NCBI GenBank assembly: GCA_028015205.1
Contig: JAPWFG010000059.1
Coordinates: 1-64,000 of the forward strand
Source: Mytilisepta virgata
Lineage: Eukaryota > Mollusca > Bivalvia > Mytilida > Mytilidae
Direction: 5' to 3'
Length of the DNA: 64,000 bases
The notes beneath the pieces are model-generated. The model saw only the letters and a list, made by a program, of their open reading frames with translations, searched no databases and was not told where the DNA came from. Both the position numbers and the translations under genes were made by a program. Shown one piece after another: positions 11,289 through 23,573 of this stretch; position 1 is the stretch's first letter; each line of letters begins with the position of its first letter.

Positions 11289-14200
11289 TTGATTGATTAT
11301 TGTTTTACGCCGTGTGGGCGACATTGAAGCCATATCACGGCGAGAACTAATTAAATTAAGTACTATGTTAAAACGAATATTATGTAAAACGAATGAACTA
11401 TTTACAAATAATATTTAAGGAGAAAATAAAACAATAAAACAATACAAGACAAACACTCAAAATCAAAGATACTATCACAGACAAAATTTGGAAAATAATA
11501 TCACAGATACGCTATTAAATAAACATCATTCAAAACATATGAACAAATTAAAAATTATTGGACTTCATTCAAGAATGTCAGACTATATTCTCGAATACAG
11601 TCCAACATCTTTTAAATACTGTAAAATACGGTTGCCAGCAACCTTTGTAAACAAGTCTTTCATATTGTTGACTGTGTAGTACCGACTAATAATGTCGGAT
11701 TTATCTACACAGTCAATTAAAAGATGTTTAATACTATGTCGACATTGGCACGGAATACACTCAGGAGGCGGCTCATTATCTAAAATAAAAGAATGAGTCG
11801 TCCTGGTGTGGCCAATGCGACATCTAGTTAAAACCACTTGTTCTCTCCGGCTTCTGCCGAAAAAACAAATACTTGTGCCAACAGTTGGCTGAATAGCATG
11901 CAATTTATTGTCTGTAAGCAGATCCCACTGGGACTGCCACAGACGTACAACATATTTATAAATCAAAGGTTTAAAATCGGTATAAGGCACTGACATATTA
12001 GTAACTGGGTCATCTAAAGCATCCTTCGCTATACTATCTACGACTGTGTTTCCTCTGATACCAATATGACTTGGTATCCAGATAAAAACTATTTCTTTGC
12101 CCATTTGGACAAGTCTTTTATAGAACTCAATAATATGGGCAATTAAAGGGTTTTTATATTTCTGACCTTCTATAGCCAACAAACATGAAAGAGAATCTGA
12201 GCAAATAAGGAATTTCAGTTTATCAGACGTTCTGACAAATTTCAAAGCAAGAATGATGGCTCTAGCTTCTGCAGTAAATATTGAACTGGAAGATGGAAGA
12301 CGGAGAGTTGCTGCTTGCTGCCCATGGATAGCTGCGGCAGCCACTTTGTCCCCGTCCTTGGATCCATCAGTATAAATTGAGTCATGAAATGCAAATTTTG
12401 ATTTGATTTCAGCAAAATTTTGCTGAATTATAATTGGGTTTGTTTCAGACTTTTTATATTTTCTGAGGTCAAAAATAAATTTAGGTTTGGGTACAAGCCA
12501 AGGTGGCGATTGAGGTATATTAATAGGGGCTATTTCATCAAGGTTTAAGTGAGAACCAGAAATATGTGGTTTCATCCGAATACCAAATGGAGGAATTTTA
12601 TTTTCATGTTGTTCAAATATATCCTCATAGAGAGGATTGAAAACACAGTCGTAGGCAGGATTTGAAGGATATGCTTTTAGCTTGGTTAAGTATTGTAAAC
12701 CAAGTTTTATCCTACGGTTATAAAGAGAGGGCTCGTTCGCCTCTACATACAAACTCTCCACAGGAGACGTTCTGAACGCCCCCAAGGCCAAACGTAGGCC
12801 TTGGTGGTGAACAGTATCTAAAATTTGTATGTAGGATTTGCGAGCAGATCCATATATAATTGAACCATAATCAAGTTTTGATCGTACAAGCGATCGATAT
12901 AAATTTAACAATATGTTTTTATCAGCACCCCAGTCAGTGCTGGAAACAACTTTTAAAATATCCAATGCTTTCAAGCATTTAGCTTTAAGCATTTTGATAT
13001 GGGGTAGAAAGGTAAGTTTATTGTCAAACAGAATACCTAGAAATTTTGTTTCTTTGACGACTTTAATCGGAGAATTATAAATTTTTAGTTCGGGGTCCAA
13101 ATGCAGTTTTCGTTTATTGCAAAAATGCATACACACTGTTTTTGAGTTGGAAAATTTAAAACCATTTTCCATAGCCCATTTTTCAATTTTATTTAAAGAC
13201 AACTGTAGTTGTCTTTCAATATTGTTCATATTTTTAGCCCTATAACATATCAAAAAGTCATCTACATAGAGGGAGCCTTCAACATTCTGTTTTAATGTTT
13301 TAGCTAAACTGTTTATTTTTATACTAAATAGAGTGACGGAGAGGATACTTCCCTGAGGAACACCCATCTCTTGTTCAAAAGGGTCAGACATGGTCGTGTT
13401 AACCTTTACCTTGAACTGTCTGTCTGAAAGAAAGTTTTCAATGAAGGTAGGTAACCTACCTTTCAACCCCATATCATTTAGGTCTTTTAAAATACCATAT
13501 TTCCACGTGGTGTCGTATGCTTTTTCAAGGTCGAAAAAGACCGACACCACGTGTTCACCCTTAGCAAACCCGTTGCGTATGAAAGACTCGAAGCGAACAA
13601 GATGATCTAACGTGCTTCTTCCCTGCCGGAATCCACACTGTATATTGGATAGGAGGCCATTCGCCTCAAGGAACCAAACAAGGCGGTCGTTGATCATCCG
13701 TTCCATTGTCTTACAAACGCAACTTGTGAGGGCAATTGGCCGATAATTCGACGGTTCAAAATGATCCTTCCCAGGTTTTGGAATAGGGATAACTGTGGCA
13801 AGTTTCCAAATGGAAGGCAAGTCGCCAGTTTCCCATACATTATTAAGAAGATCTAAAAGTGTTTTAAGAGAAGTGTCAGGAAGGTGTTTCAAAAGTTTAT
13901 AGTGAATATCATCTGGGCCACATGCAGTGTCATGGGCTTTCGACAGAGAAATTTTCAGCTCATCCAAACAAAAAGGGCGGTTGTAATCTTCTACATTGTT
14001 TGATTTAAAATTGAGTTTATTTTTCTCAGTTCGGTTTTTGATCCTTTGGAATTCCTGGGAATAATTCAGAGAAGAAGAATGTTTTGAGAAAGTTTCACCG
14101 AGTTTATTCGAGATGTCATTTTCTGAAGTCAAAAGAGTTTGGCCATCTTTTAAATGGTGAAGATTGGTCTTTCTGTTTTTACCATTAATTTTTTGGATGA

Positions 14201-14643
14201 AATTCCAGACTTTATTCATAGGTGTATGAGAGTTTATTTTAGAGACGAAGTTTTGCCAAGACTTGCGCCTCTTTTGTTTAAATGTGCGACGTGCTTTAGC
14301 ACGGAATATACGAACATTACTGAGATTGTCAGAGGTTGGATTCATGTTGAACCGTCGTTCGGCCTTTTTTCTGTGTTTCTTAGCTTCCTCACAGTCTTCA
14401 TCGAACCAGGGTTTGCTTGGTTGTTTTGGATTTGTCGAGGTTTTAGGAATGGACCTCTCAGCTATCGATACTAACGTTTCATTAAATTTAAGGACTGGAT
14501 TAATAACATTATTAAAAGTCTCTTTCTTAAGTTCATCTCGACAGAGTTGCTCGAACAAAGGCCAATTGGCTTTGTCAAATTTCCAGCGAGCAACTCTCTC
14601 AGAGGAAGAGGGAAAAAGATTTTCCAAAATAATTGGAAAGTGA
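11289..14643 (-). mobile_element. 5'-truncated non-LTR (I/Jockey-like) retrotransposon
   Basis: A 14-bp direct repeat TGGAAAGATGTTGA lies at 11275-11288 and 14644-14657, immediately outside the element, a typical target-primed insertion duplication. On the minus strand it begins inside the endonuclease-domain end (the 'HFPII' part of the usual S-D-H motif) at 14643. It runs through reverse transcriptase and RNase H and finishes with a ~290-bp 3' region and a short (AATC)n tail at 11289-11305. The endonuclease and any first ORF are lost, so it is not autonomous. Confidence 0.9.
11583..14643 (-). CDS. Reverse transcriptase-RNase H polyprotein, N-terminally truncated
   Basis: The frame is open for about 1,015 codons with no internal stop and has no genuine start because the 5' end was lost on insertion. 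RT motifs in order: 'ACGPDDIHYKLLKHLP', 'NYRPIALTS', 'FFDLEKAYDTTWK', 'GVPQGSILSVTLF' and the catalytic 'SLYVDDFLI' (YVDD). RNase H follows with 'IYTDGSKDG', 'FTAEARAIILAL', 'ICSDSLSCL' and 'WIPSHIGIRGN' plus a later D, giving the D-E-D-D set. A Cys/His cluster ('CIPCQCRHSIKHLLIDC') closes the protein. RT followed by RNase H and a terminal Cys/His knot suits the I-superclade (I/Nimb-like). The intact frame suggests a recent insertion. Confidence 0.92.
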
Positions 14644-14691
14644 TGGAAAGATGTTGAACCCTATTGATTTTCAGGGTCATGTGTTAAGGAC

Positions 14692-14972
14692 ATCATGGTA
14701 AATTTTGGTAAAAGGAGATGTGGTTTCATAATATTTATGTTCATATTTGTTGGTTATTGTTTTAATGTAGATTAGACTGTTCTGTTGTGTGAATTGTTTC
14801 ACATTTTGAATACAAGGGCCTTTTATAGCTTACCATATGGGGTGGGTTTTTCTTTTTTTTTTGTTGGTGCCCATACAGTGACCATTGTTTTGATTGCTTT
14901 TTGTTTTGATCGTTGTTGATACTTCTCTCATTGGCAATCATACCACATCTCCTTTTAGCAAAATTTACCATG
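14692..14972. repeat. Inverted-repeat-bounded copy of the 'CATACCACATCTCC' family
   Basis: The left end 'catggtaaattttggtaaaa' plus 'ggagatgtgg' is matched in inverse at 14943-14972. The interior has 'cttaccatatggggtg' and 'ctctcattggcaatcatacc', a dispersed sequence I associate with mussel genomes. Relatives occur near 31.88-32.05 kb (inside the Polinton) and 53.60-53.73 kb. No clear target duplication was seen. Confidence 0.6.
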
Positions 14973-15790
14973 ACTTTGAACTTAACAAAAAAAACTTAAA
15001 AGGTCGATTGATATACCGACAGAACACGATTTGTCCCCCTGGAAAAAGAGGGAGGCAGGAGACAATTTACAAATTTGGCATTCTTATTTTTCAGTTTCAC
15101 TTTGCAACACTCGTTTTGTTTTTCTTTTTTTTTTCATTTTCCTCAAGTGGTGACTTGTTAAGTCATTTTCAACTAAGTTTTAGTTTTATAGTACATTATG
15201 TTCAAATTCACCAGAAATACAGGCTCCTGAGACTTAGGAGAGCACATAAAGTATGTGGTGGGGTTAAACGTTTATGAACACTCGAGCCTCCCCCTTAACG
15301 TGAGGCAGTGGCATACAATTCAAAATTTTCGAGGGGAACAAATCATGTTCTGTGCGTCACAAAAGTTGGTGAGTGCAGAATGTCCGACAGTTTACAAGGT
15401 AAATGGAATGAAAATTTACAGAATTGATGTATAACAATTGTTGCGGTGTGCAATAAAATTTTTTGTTGTTGATCGAATGGGCTTGTGGGGGTTCCTGTAC
15501 CGAAACATGGGCTTTGCCATTCCTACATATGGGGAAGTTTGTGGATGCAAATCTCCTACAGTCTTATGTAACAAATGTAGTAGTTCTCATTAAGATGCGC
15601 ATAATTTTCTAATGTATTGTCTGCTTTATCTGTTAATTTCAAGTTTAAATGAAAAGGTCAAGGTCATCAATGACCTTTGCATGATTTAATGCAGTGTTGG
15701 GTCCCATGACTAATGGTGAAAGTTCCATCCTTGTATGACTTGCGGTTTATGGGAAGATTTGGGTGGGAAATATTTTTACATAAGGGAAAT

Positions 15791-15793
<3 letters not shown>

Positions 15794-15828
<35 letters not shown>
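15794..15828. repeat. (AT)n microsatellite
   Basis: An uninterrupted AT dinucleotide run of about 35 bp. A second, shorter and less regular AT-rich run lies near 16,262-16,320. Confidence 0.95.
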
Positions 15829-15829
<1 letters not shown>

Positions 15830-15834
15830 CAACA

Positions 15835-16175
15835 CCTTGAATCGTTTCAACTTCAGTAGGCCTATACGGTAAAGAATGGAAATACTCGATAATGAAAGAG
15901 GTTTTCAGTCGGCCCTCATCATGCTTATTCTGATATAAATAACAAGAAAAATAAATGGAAATGGTGAGCTGTCAAAAGGGGCGCAAAACGACTAAAATGT
16001 ATGAAATACACAAGTCAAACAAAACCAAATATAAAAAATCGTAAAAAATAACAAACTAAAAAGTTAAAAATACTCAACGTTTTGACCAATATGGTCTTGA
16101 TCACGAGTATGTAAAAAATAAAAAAAAGGTGTTGACTCTTTGAAACCCAGAGCAAGACTGAGTCCGTACATAAAA
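15835..16175. mobile_element. Penelope-like element remnant with degenerate hammerhead core
   Basis: The segment shares about 140 bp ('aaataaatggaaatggtgag', 'aaacgactaaaatgtatg', 'aaatacacaagtc') with 49.2-49.35 kb. At 16074-16105 lies 'caacgttttgaccaatatgg' followed by 'tcttgatcac'. Its complement has the layout of a hammerhead (TGAT core half, stem with GACC/GGTC, then AAAACGTT), with changed core bases. Hammerheads next to an AACGTTTCG motif are characteristic of Penelope-like elements. No RT frame is left. Confidence 0.5.
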
Positions 16176-16378
16176 TGTAAACAAAAAATTATTTGACGTG
16201 GGTGTCATCAGTAAAAAGGACTTCATAGAAAATACATAAATGGCAAGGTAGATAGTAAAGCTATATTATATATATTATATATAAATTATATATTTTTATA
16301 TAAATATACTAAATAAATAAATGATTTGGAAAATACGTTAAAGGTATAAAAAGTCATGAGATTTCCGAATGCAATTAG

Positions 16379-16525
16379 GTTCTATCCGGGCACTATGGTT
16401 CAAAACCTTGGTTCCATCCGGGTCTTGTGGTTCTGAACCTTGGTTCTATCCGGGTTCTTTGGATCGAAACCATGGTAACTGGTTCAACATCCGGGTTGTT
16501 TGGTTATAGGAACCCAACTTCTTGG
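16379..16525. repeat. 31-32 bp minisatellite
   Basis: About four diverged units start with 'ggttctatccggg' at 16379, 16410 and 16442, with a weaker one near 16481. Each unit carries a small palindrome such as 'ggttcaaaacc'. It is non-coding. Confidence 0.7.
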
Positions 16526-17811
16526 TTCTATCGCGGTTCTTTTCTGATATCCCCGTTTAACTTTGAGAAGATATCCGCAAGTATCCGAATAAAGAGACAG
16601 AGTAGGTCAAAGACGCTTATCTTGTTTTTATACATTTCAGCATCGCCGGAAATGAAGCTGTAAGGTAAATACCTTCTCATTTTAATTATTTAACATGGGA
16701 AACTGGACAAAAATTTAACATCGTATGTATTTATATCAACCCAAATATACAGTATGTCTAACATCCGTTTTTAGAATCATGGTCGTGCCGTTTTCATTTA
16801 TTTTTCACTACTCGTCCCTCATTTCATTCATAATAAATTTTAAAACTTGGAAAAAAAACGACATTCAAAAGGTCAACCATTCTAATTATGTGATTTAAAG
16901 AATCAGCATTTCAAAGATGTGGGTCAACACGGTGTGGATCAATAACGTTCGCGTCAATGAATTGAGACAAAACTGTGTGTATGTACATTTATGTTTCTAT
17001 TTATAGATCGTATGCATAGGAAACTGCAATGAAAAGTGTAAAAAAGAGATTATTTTTAATCACACAATTTTTTTTAATTTGAATGCAGTTCAAGCAGTGT
17101 TCATGATCAAAAATACTTTTTTTCAAGTACTTTTTTGTTGAGCTGACTAACATGACTAAATGATGAACTATATATATAGCTATCAGATAGCGAAACGACT
17201 CGAGGCCCGGGACTGTGGAAGACTTAACAAATTTAAAGTTTTGTTTTGAATTGTATTTATTGTTATTTTCGTCTATTTTAGAAATCCAGGAAAACAATAT
17301 TCTATTTTAACCGAATCTTAACAAATTTAATTTCGCGCGCATGAGGGAATTATTAGTGTTATCCGGTCACGAGTTGAATATTTTCGATATTAAAATTCTT
17401 GAATTAGTTATCCTATAAATAAAAATAACTAATTCACGTCGTATATTTATATAAACGGTCAAACTTGTAGTAAAAATAAGTAAAATAATATATTTGACGT
17501 TGTGATGTATAGAAAATGTACCATATATAAGATAACTGTACCGCAAAAAGTTAGTGTGCATACTTAGTAAATGAATTGAAATTAAGAAATCTCAGGAGCC
17601 TGTAATTCTTAATTTCGCATGAGCTGTTTCGCAGTATACTTAGTTTTTTATTCTGAAAAAGCTTATTGCTTAACTGGACTATGGTATTAAGTATCAAAAT
17701 CATATATTGCTGACTGTATGCATTATTTTGATCGGTCAAGGACGTATATGTTAGTTATACGTATGGCACGCCTTTCTCGTCAAAAGTATGGGAATAAATG
17801 TGATGTAAAAT

Positions 17812-18010
17812 TACACACTCAAAATGTTTATTCCGCACTCAAAATTTCTAATTACACACTCAAAATTTTTATTACACACTAGGGATATATTAATGCACAT
17901 ATTTGTTTCTATTCCACACTAGGATTTCAAACATGCACAAGAAATTCCTAAATTGTACAGAGAACTCACTCAAAAATTGGAATTACACACTCAAAATTGT
18001 GCGCAATTTT
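17812..18010. repeat. Interspersed 'TTACACACTCAAAAT' motif array
   Basis: The motif 'acacactcaaaat' or close variants ('gcactcaaaat', 'acacactagg', 'ctcactcaaaaattgg') recurs at least six times within 200 bp at irregular spacing. The array lies just upstream of the CpG-richer first exon at 18161. It may be a decayed minisatellite. A regulatory role is not shown. Confidence 0.55.
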
Positions 18011-18160
18011 TACGCGCAGAAATCATAAATATTCATAGGATATGATTTGCATAAGTAGATCGGCGTTTTTCTAAAGCTTTAAACGTTTACTCGGAACTTT
18101 TGTATTCCGAATGGAAAAAGATAGCGCCTGCGTGACACGTGTTTCTAAGCAGAAGACAAA

Positions 18161-18357
18161 ATGGCGGAAGAGCCCATTCAGGAGGCCCGAAGATTGGTTG
18201 GGGCTATCAGCCAAGGAGAAATTACATCACTGGCTAGAAGCCTTGGTGCTTCTAGCCAGACAAATTCCCAGCTCCCGAGGCAGAGTCAAGCTTTCGCTTT
18301 TTATACTTCCGGAAGCAGACGAAATTCCAAAAGCACGAGTCGCTTTGATCATTTCAG
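18161..18357 (+). CDS. Probable first coding exon of a host gene
   Basis: ATG at 18161 in 'acaaaATGGCGGAAG', in a locally GC-richer, CpG-containing stretch, opens 65 codons that end at a strong 'TTTCAG|GTATCT' donor (exon end 18357, phase 2). The peptide begins 'MAEEPIQEARRLVGAIS' and becomes Ser/Arg-rich ('YTSGSRRNSKSTSR'). I recognise no domain. It could be the start of the gene whose homeodomain-like exon lies at 23436. A second overlapping frame from 18111 is less likely because it lacks the donor phase. Confidence 0.45.
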
Positions 18358-19281
18358 GTATCTGTCCGGCTAGCAGCTAACATGTAGCTCTTAGGTCGCT
18401 CATCTTGGCATTCAAAATTATATATGTACACAAGTCAGAAACCATTGAACGTAAGCTCTATACTAGCTTTTGACCGACGACGAGATTAATAATGTGGCCC
18501 GGATATTGAGTGCCGCATCCGAGAACGGGACAATTAGAATCCACATGATACTTCCTGTTGATTGTAGAGAATGTTGCCATCAATTGGTAAGGTACCCATA
18601 AGTGGTAAGGTAAAGGTAGAGGAAGGAATATAAAGTCTTTTCTGCGGGTCGTGAGGCTCTTACATACGACTATTCCCAGAATATTATCAGACGATTGTGC
18701 GGCGGTCTCGGACTCGATCCCCACCTGACCGGAGTGGGGCCCAAACACGGGGGCTAGATGAGTAAAAAAAATAAAATAATACTACTATATATAAAACAAG
18801 GGATAGAACTGTCTCGCTTGCAATTTTTTACCAGAGTGTGTTCCAGCGCTCATTACTTTTAAACTCTTGAGAATTTTAAAAACTGTTTTCGATCGTCAAA
18901 ACGGTCAGTAATTTTCCTTTCCAAAGAGACCCCTCATGATAGTTTTGGCCTTCCCACACCAAAGTTATCCCAAATAAAACCAAGCGAAACAGCGTGACAC
19001 TCGTAGGTAGGACACCTGTCGGGGACATGTGTACAAACTACATCCATCGTCCGATCAATTTCATTTGCTAGATCCCTCCCGGTGTTGAAAATGCATTAAA
19101 AAATCGTACCTTCAGACAGAAAACATGTCCTGTTTTTCCTTTTTTAAAAGAAATTCCATGGATATCAAGGTTTTATCGATTCCGCAATTTTCCCTGTAGC
19201 AAGATCGAAATCTTGATTTTATAAATTTCAGCAATCTGAACGACGCGAAAAGATATCTAATGGACTAAGAAGACCACATTA

Positions 19282-19567
19282 GGCCCAAAAAAATGTGTGT
19301 TTACGGTACCCCGACCGACCCTAATTTTATCACCCCGACCCTAACCTTTTTTAACGGCAACTTTTTGAAATTCCGAAAGTTCCAGCCTTTTTCCGTCACC
19401 GGTTCCGGTATTTACAGTAATAAACAACAATGGCGGCCTCCAAATTGTCAGAGAATGCACACGGTCTGTGAAAACGAGTTGAAAACAAGGAAATGGAGTT
19501 GATTACAAGCATGTGCACCATTATTTTCAGCAGGTTACCGTAAACACACATATTTTTTTTTTTGGCC
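19282..19567. mobile_element. MITE, PIF/Harbinger-like, TTA target duplication
   Basis: Inverted ends 'GGCCCAAAAAAATGTGTGTT' and its near complement close a 286-bp element, with TTA on each side (19279-19281 and 19568-19570). The interior contains 'cggcctccaaattgtcagag' and a short frame that is a shadow. It is the third TWA-flanked element in this window. Confidence 0.85.
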
Positions 19568-19864
19568 TTATACTAATATTAATAGACTTTAATGACAATA
19601 AAAATGTTTGGTGATATTATGTAACAGCATTCATGTATTTGATCTTTAACTTAATAAACTTCAAGATCAGAAAAACAGAAAACGCATATTTTGAAATCAA
19701 AACCCATTTCTATCTTAAAAATACACGGCTATTAATATTCTAAACATAATGATTAATGGTTCATTCTGGGTTTGAAAATCAAGTCCCGATGTGATAAAAT
19801 CTAAAAGGGATTTTCGTTACGCCCTCAAATGGGGGTGGATAGTGCTACGTAAATACTGGGAAAT

Positions 19865-20335
19865 GATCTAATCATATCCAATGATCCTGACTGAGAACCA
19901 AGATCATAGATGGCCACTGTTACCAAGAATAGAAAATTAAGCAAATATTAATTCAAAATCTTCTATTCTTCCTTGAAACTACATGGCTGACTGGTACTGT
20001 GTGCACACTTTCATGAAAGGAAATTCCTTTGGTATGCCTTCCTATGATCTCTGGCTTAAATTGAAATGACTGATATTTCAACAAATGTTCTTGAAGGTGG
20101 TCAAAATTCAAAATAATGTATGATGACTTTTTTTTTGCCATCCAAGATGGCTGCTATCGACAAAATAATGTAACATACCTATGTGAAAAATATGTAACAA
20201 ACCTCCTTTGAAATAATCTGGCCATTTTGAAGAGTGCTGTTTAGGTATGAACGTTATGTCAAATCAAGTACAAACCTGAAGCTAGTAGAAAACCAGATGA
20301 TCAATACAAGATCGCTCAGGTGTGCCTCTAGTTTT
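19865..20335 (+). repeat. CTCACCTG-family repeat, degraded copy
   Basis: Contains 'gagaaccaagatcatagatg', 'ccatccaagatggctgct' and the 3' signature 'gatcgctcaggtgtgcctct'. Its 5' end is not recognisable. Confidence 0.6.
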
Positions 20336-20577
20336 AAGGTTATAAATAGTAGTTTTGGTTGTATTATCAAAATAATAATTTCATTCTAATTGTAACAAGA
20401 GATTTGATTTGCTGGTTCTCAGTGAACAAGCCAGATTATATTGTATAACCTGGTGTGGGTTTTGTGACATCACTAACGTATTGATCCACAGTCCACAATG
20501 ACTAGTTCCACAATCTGTGATGTCGTTTCAATACGTTTTACAATTAATTTTTAAAGCAAGTCAAAATTAAATTTTAA

Positions 20578-20932
20578 GGATTGTTTTAATTTTTGACCAG
20601 GTTATGCTTGTATAACCTACTTTGAAGCAGTTTACGCTTAATCATAAACTGCTTCGCGGTTTATGAAGCGTTAACTGCCCCAGCGTAGGTTACTGTAAAC
20701 CTACTAATTTTCGCGAGGACTTATTTCCCCGTATCACGATGCCAGGTAAGTTTTGCAGCAACTTTTCTTGATTGCTACTTATTGACATGGTAAACATAGA
20801 TGAAAAGACAAGTTCACGACGGTTTATTTTCATGTTATTTTCTCTCTTGCGAATTTAGCGAAAATAAATTGCTCGCAAATAAAAGTTGGTTTACAGTATA
20901 TCGCATAACCTGGTCAAAATTGAAAACAATCC
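20578..20932. mobile_element. MITE with TTAA target sites
   Basis: Inverted ends 'GGATTGTTTTAATTTTTGAC' and 'GTCAAAATTGAAAACAATCC' bound 355 bp, flanked by TTAA at 20574-20577 and 20933-20936. TTAA duplication points to piggyBac or Kolobok-type mobilisation. The interior holds several nested hairpins (for example around 'taggttactgtaaaccta'). Confidence 0.8.
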
Positions 20933-21061
20933 TTAAATGAACAAAGCTTTCATCCAAGATGGTGACCATTATTCAAAATGTGAAGCATAATTATAAGTGT
21001 TTAAACATAACAGGCTTTCTGTTAAAATTTCATATTTTGTTGATTTCTTAATGATTTTTAA

Positions 21062-22962
21062 ACAAGAGGCTCACCAGAGCCTGTATCGCTCACCTGGAGT
21101 GTGGTTTTCATTGGACAATTAATCAACTATTTGACCAAGTTTGTTGCAATTGGTTCAATTGTCCAGGGAAAATTTGTTTGAGATTTATTTTTCATAAGGT
21201 TTAATGTTAAAATATGTTCCCTGATGGTGGTAGTCCTGGCAGGAAGTTGATAAAATTGACCAGGAATAAGGGTGAACCTTAAATAAATGTAACAGAACCC
21301 GACCTCAAATTACACAAACCAATAACTCCTAAATAGAATTTGGGAATCCCTTCAAAATTTCAGGGTATGTAGATCTCAACATGGCAAACATTTTTCAATT
21401 TACATTTCACTTCTATCTCAAATAGTTTTGGAGATAAATGCAAAAATGTTAAAATTTTGAAAATTTGACAAAAAGGGCAATAACTCCTAAATGGGTTTGA
21501 GATTTCCTTTAAAATTTCAGGGTATGTAAATCTCAACATGGCAAACATTTTTCAAATTTACATTTCACTTCTATCTCAAATAGTTTTGGAGATAAATGAC
21601 GAAAAATGTTAAATTTTGAAAATTTGACGAAAAAAGGGCAATAACTCCTAAACGGGTTGTGGAATTTCCTTCAAAATTTCAGGGTAGGTAGATCTTATCA
21701 TGCTGATCAATTTTACCCCATGTCAGATTTTCGATATCTGAAACGGTTTTTAAGTTATAAGCCAAAAACAACACATCCACCCCTATATTCTATTTTTAGC
21801 TACGACAGCCATGTTTTACGTCAGATCAAAATAAATTGAGGATCGTTTGTAGAGGACATGTCATAGTTCATTCCTATTAAGTTTCAAACCAATCGGCCCA
21901 GCGGTTTCAGAGGAGAAGATTTTTGAATGTTAAAATTTTGAAAATTTGACGAAAAAAGGGCAATAACTCCTAAATAGGTTTTGGAATTTCCTTCAGAATT
22001 TCAGGGTAGGTAGATCTTGTCATGCTGATCAATTTTACCCCATGTCAGATTTTCGATACCTGTAACGGTTTTAGAGTTATTAGCAAAAAACAGCAATTTA
22101 CCCCTATGTTCTATTTTTAGCAACAGTGGCAATATTTTTCATCGGATCAATATAAATTGAGGATCGTTTGTAGAGGACATGTTATAGTTCATTCCTATTA
22201 AGTTTCAAACTAATCGGCCCAGCGGTTTCAGAGGAGAAGATTTTTTAATGTTAAAATTTTGAAAATTTGATGAAAAAAGGGCAATAACTCCTAAATGGGT
22301 TTTGGAAATTCCTTCAAAATTTCAGGGTAGGTAGATCTCGTCATGCTGATCAATTTTATCCCATGTCAGATTTTCGATATCTGTAACGGTTTTTGAGTTA
22401 TTAGCAAAAAACAGCAATTTACCCCTATGTTCTATTTTTAGCAACAGTGGCCATGTTTTTCATCGGATCAATATAAAGTGAGGATAGTTTGTAGAGGACA
22501 TGTCATAGATCATTCCTATTAAGTTTTAAACCAATCAGCCCAGCGGTTTCAGAGAAGATTTTTGAATGTTAAAATTTTGAAAATTTGACGAAAAAAGGGC
22601 AATAACTCCTAAATGGGTTTTGGAATTTCCTTCAAAATTTCAGGGTAGGTAGATCTCGTCATGCTGATCAATTTTACACCATGTCAGATTTTCGATATCT
22701 GTAACGGTTTTTGAGTTATTAGCAAAAAACAGCAATTTACCCCTATGTTCTATTTTTAGCAACAGTGGCCATGTTTTTCATCGGATCAATATAAAATGAG
22801 GATCGTTTGTGGAGGACATGTCACAGAACATGCCTATTAAGTTTCAAACCAATCGGCCCAGCGGTTTCAGAGGAGATTTTTAAAGAAAAGTTTACGACGG
22901 ACGGACGACGGACGAAAAGTGATGGCAAAACCTCACATGGCCTTTGGCCAGGTGAGCTAAAA
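21062..22962 (-). repeat. Large CTCACCTG-family repeat, inverted, with internal tandem arrays
   Basis: It opens with 'aacaagaggctcaccagagc' and 'ctgtatcgctcacctgg', the complement of the family's 3' end, and ends with 'ggccaggtgagctaaaaa'. Internally it has two ~160-bp units (from about 21,310 and 21,475) and then four ~320-bp units starting with 'gggcaataactcct' at 21636, 21958, 22279 and 22597. The first ~300 bp mirror 26.5-26.8 kb in the opposite orientation. All reading frames within are repeat shadows. Confidence 0.85.
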
Positions 22963-23435
22963 AAGCAGATAAGACATGAATTATCAGTGTCCACCAGAAT
23001 AAATGGCCTTTCAAAATATTGTAGCTATAGTCACCACAACAAAAGAAAACTGAGATTTATCCAAATAAAAAGGCTTCTTTATTTAGAACCAGTATGAATA
23101 TGATGAGCTGAACATGAAATGAAAGTACTAGTAAATTAATATAAAGTTCTCTTTATGCATAGATACTTTAATTTTTTTAGTTGTATCTAATATTTATCAT
23201 GTTCGTTGATACACGTAATTACTTTTGTATTTCTTGTTTATAATATTTCTAACAGCTAATAGTATGTCTGTGAAGTTTGAGGGTATTCTTTTATGTGGTT
23301 ATGGGAACACAATGAAAACAGTGAAAAATTTTACTATCACAATATCCTAATAAATTTATTTGAATCAGGTGAGTAATATTTGCTGAGATGGACCTGAAGT
23401 TTCATCAACTGAATTGCACATATTTTAAATTTTAG

Positions 23436-23573
23436 AGAACACAAATTACAGATGCTAATCTTAAAGTACTTGAGGAAATGTACCAGGGAGGGATGAAGTC
23501 AAAAGGAAAGTTATGTGAAGCCCAACATAAAGAGGCTGAGAACTGAACAGCTTTACCGCTACGGTTGATAAAG
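23436..23573 (+). pseudogene. Homeodomain-like exon with an internal stop or frameshift
   Basis: A 'tattttaaattttag' acceptor and 'GATAAAG|GTAAAC' donor bound 138 bp. In frame it reads 'ITDANLKVLEEMYQGG' and 'KLCEAQHKEAEN', like helices 1-2 of a divergent homeodomain, and then hits TGA at 23544-23546. A one-base shift there would continue into a homeodomain-like helix. The exon at 26998 starts 'DWIGNLKK', like helix 3. Either a gene with a sequencing indel or a recent pseudogene; the family call is inference. Confidence 0.4.

Noticed and set aside
14600..14660. A true start codon for the reverse transcriptase near 14,627
   Set aside because: The codon there is TTG; the frame is open into the truncation point, so the N-terminus was lost on insertion.
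15900..15925. A second hammerhead (complement of 'cggccctcatcatgc')
   Set aside because: Core bases and stem II pairing are too poor; only the 16,074 and 49,341 cores were kept, and those as degenerate.
21657..23097. Several 60-96 codon frames
   Set aside because: They fall in tandem units of the CTCACCTG repeat, recur with each unit and lack splice or protein signals.
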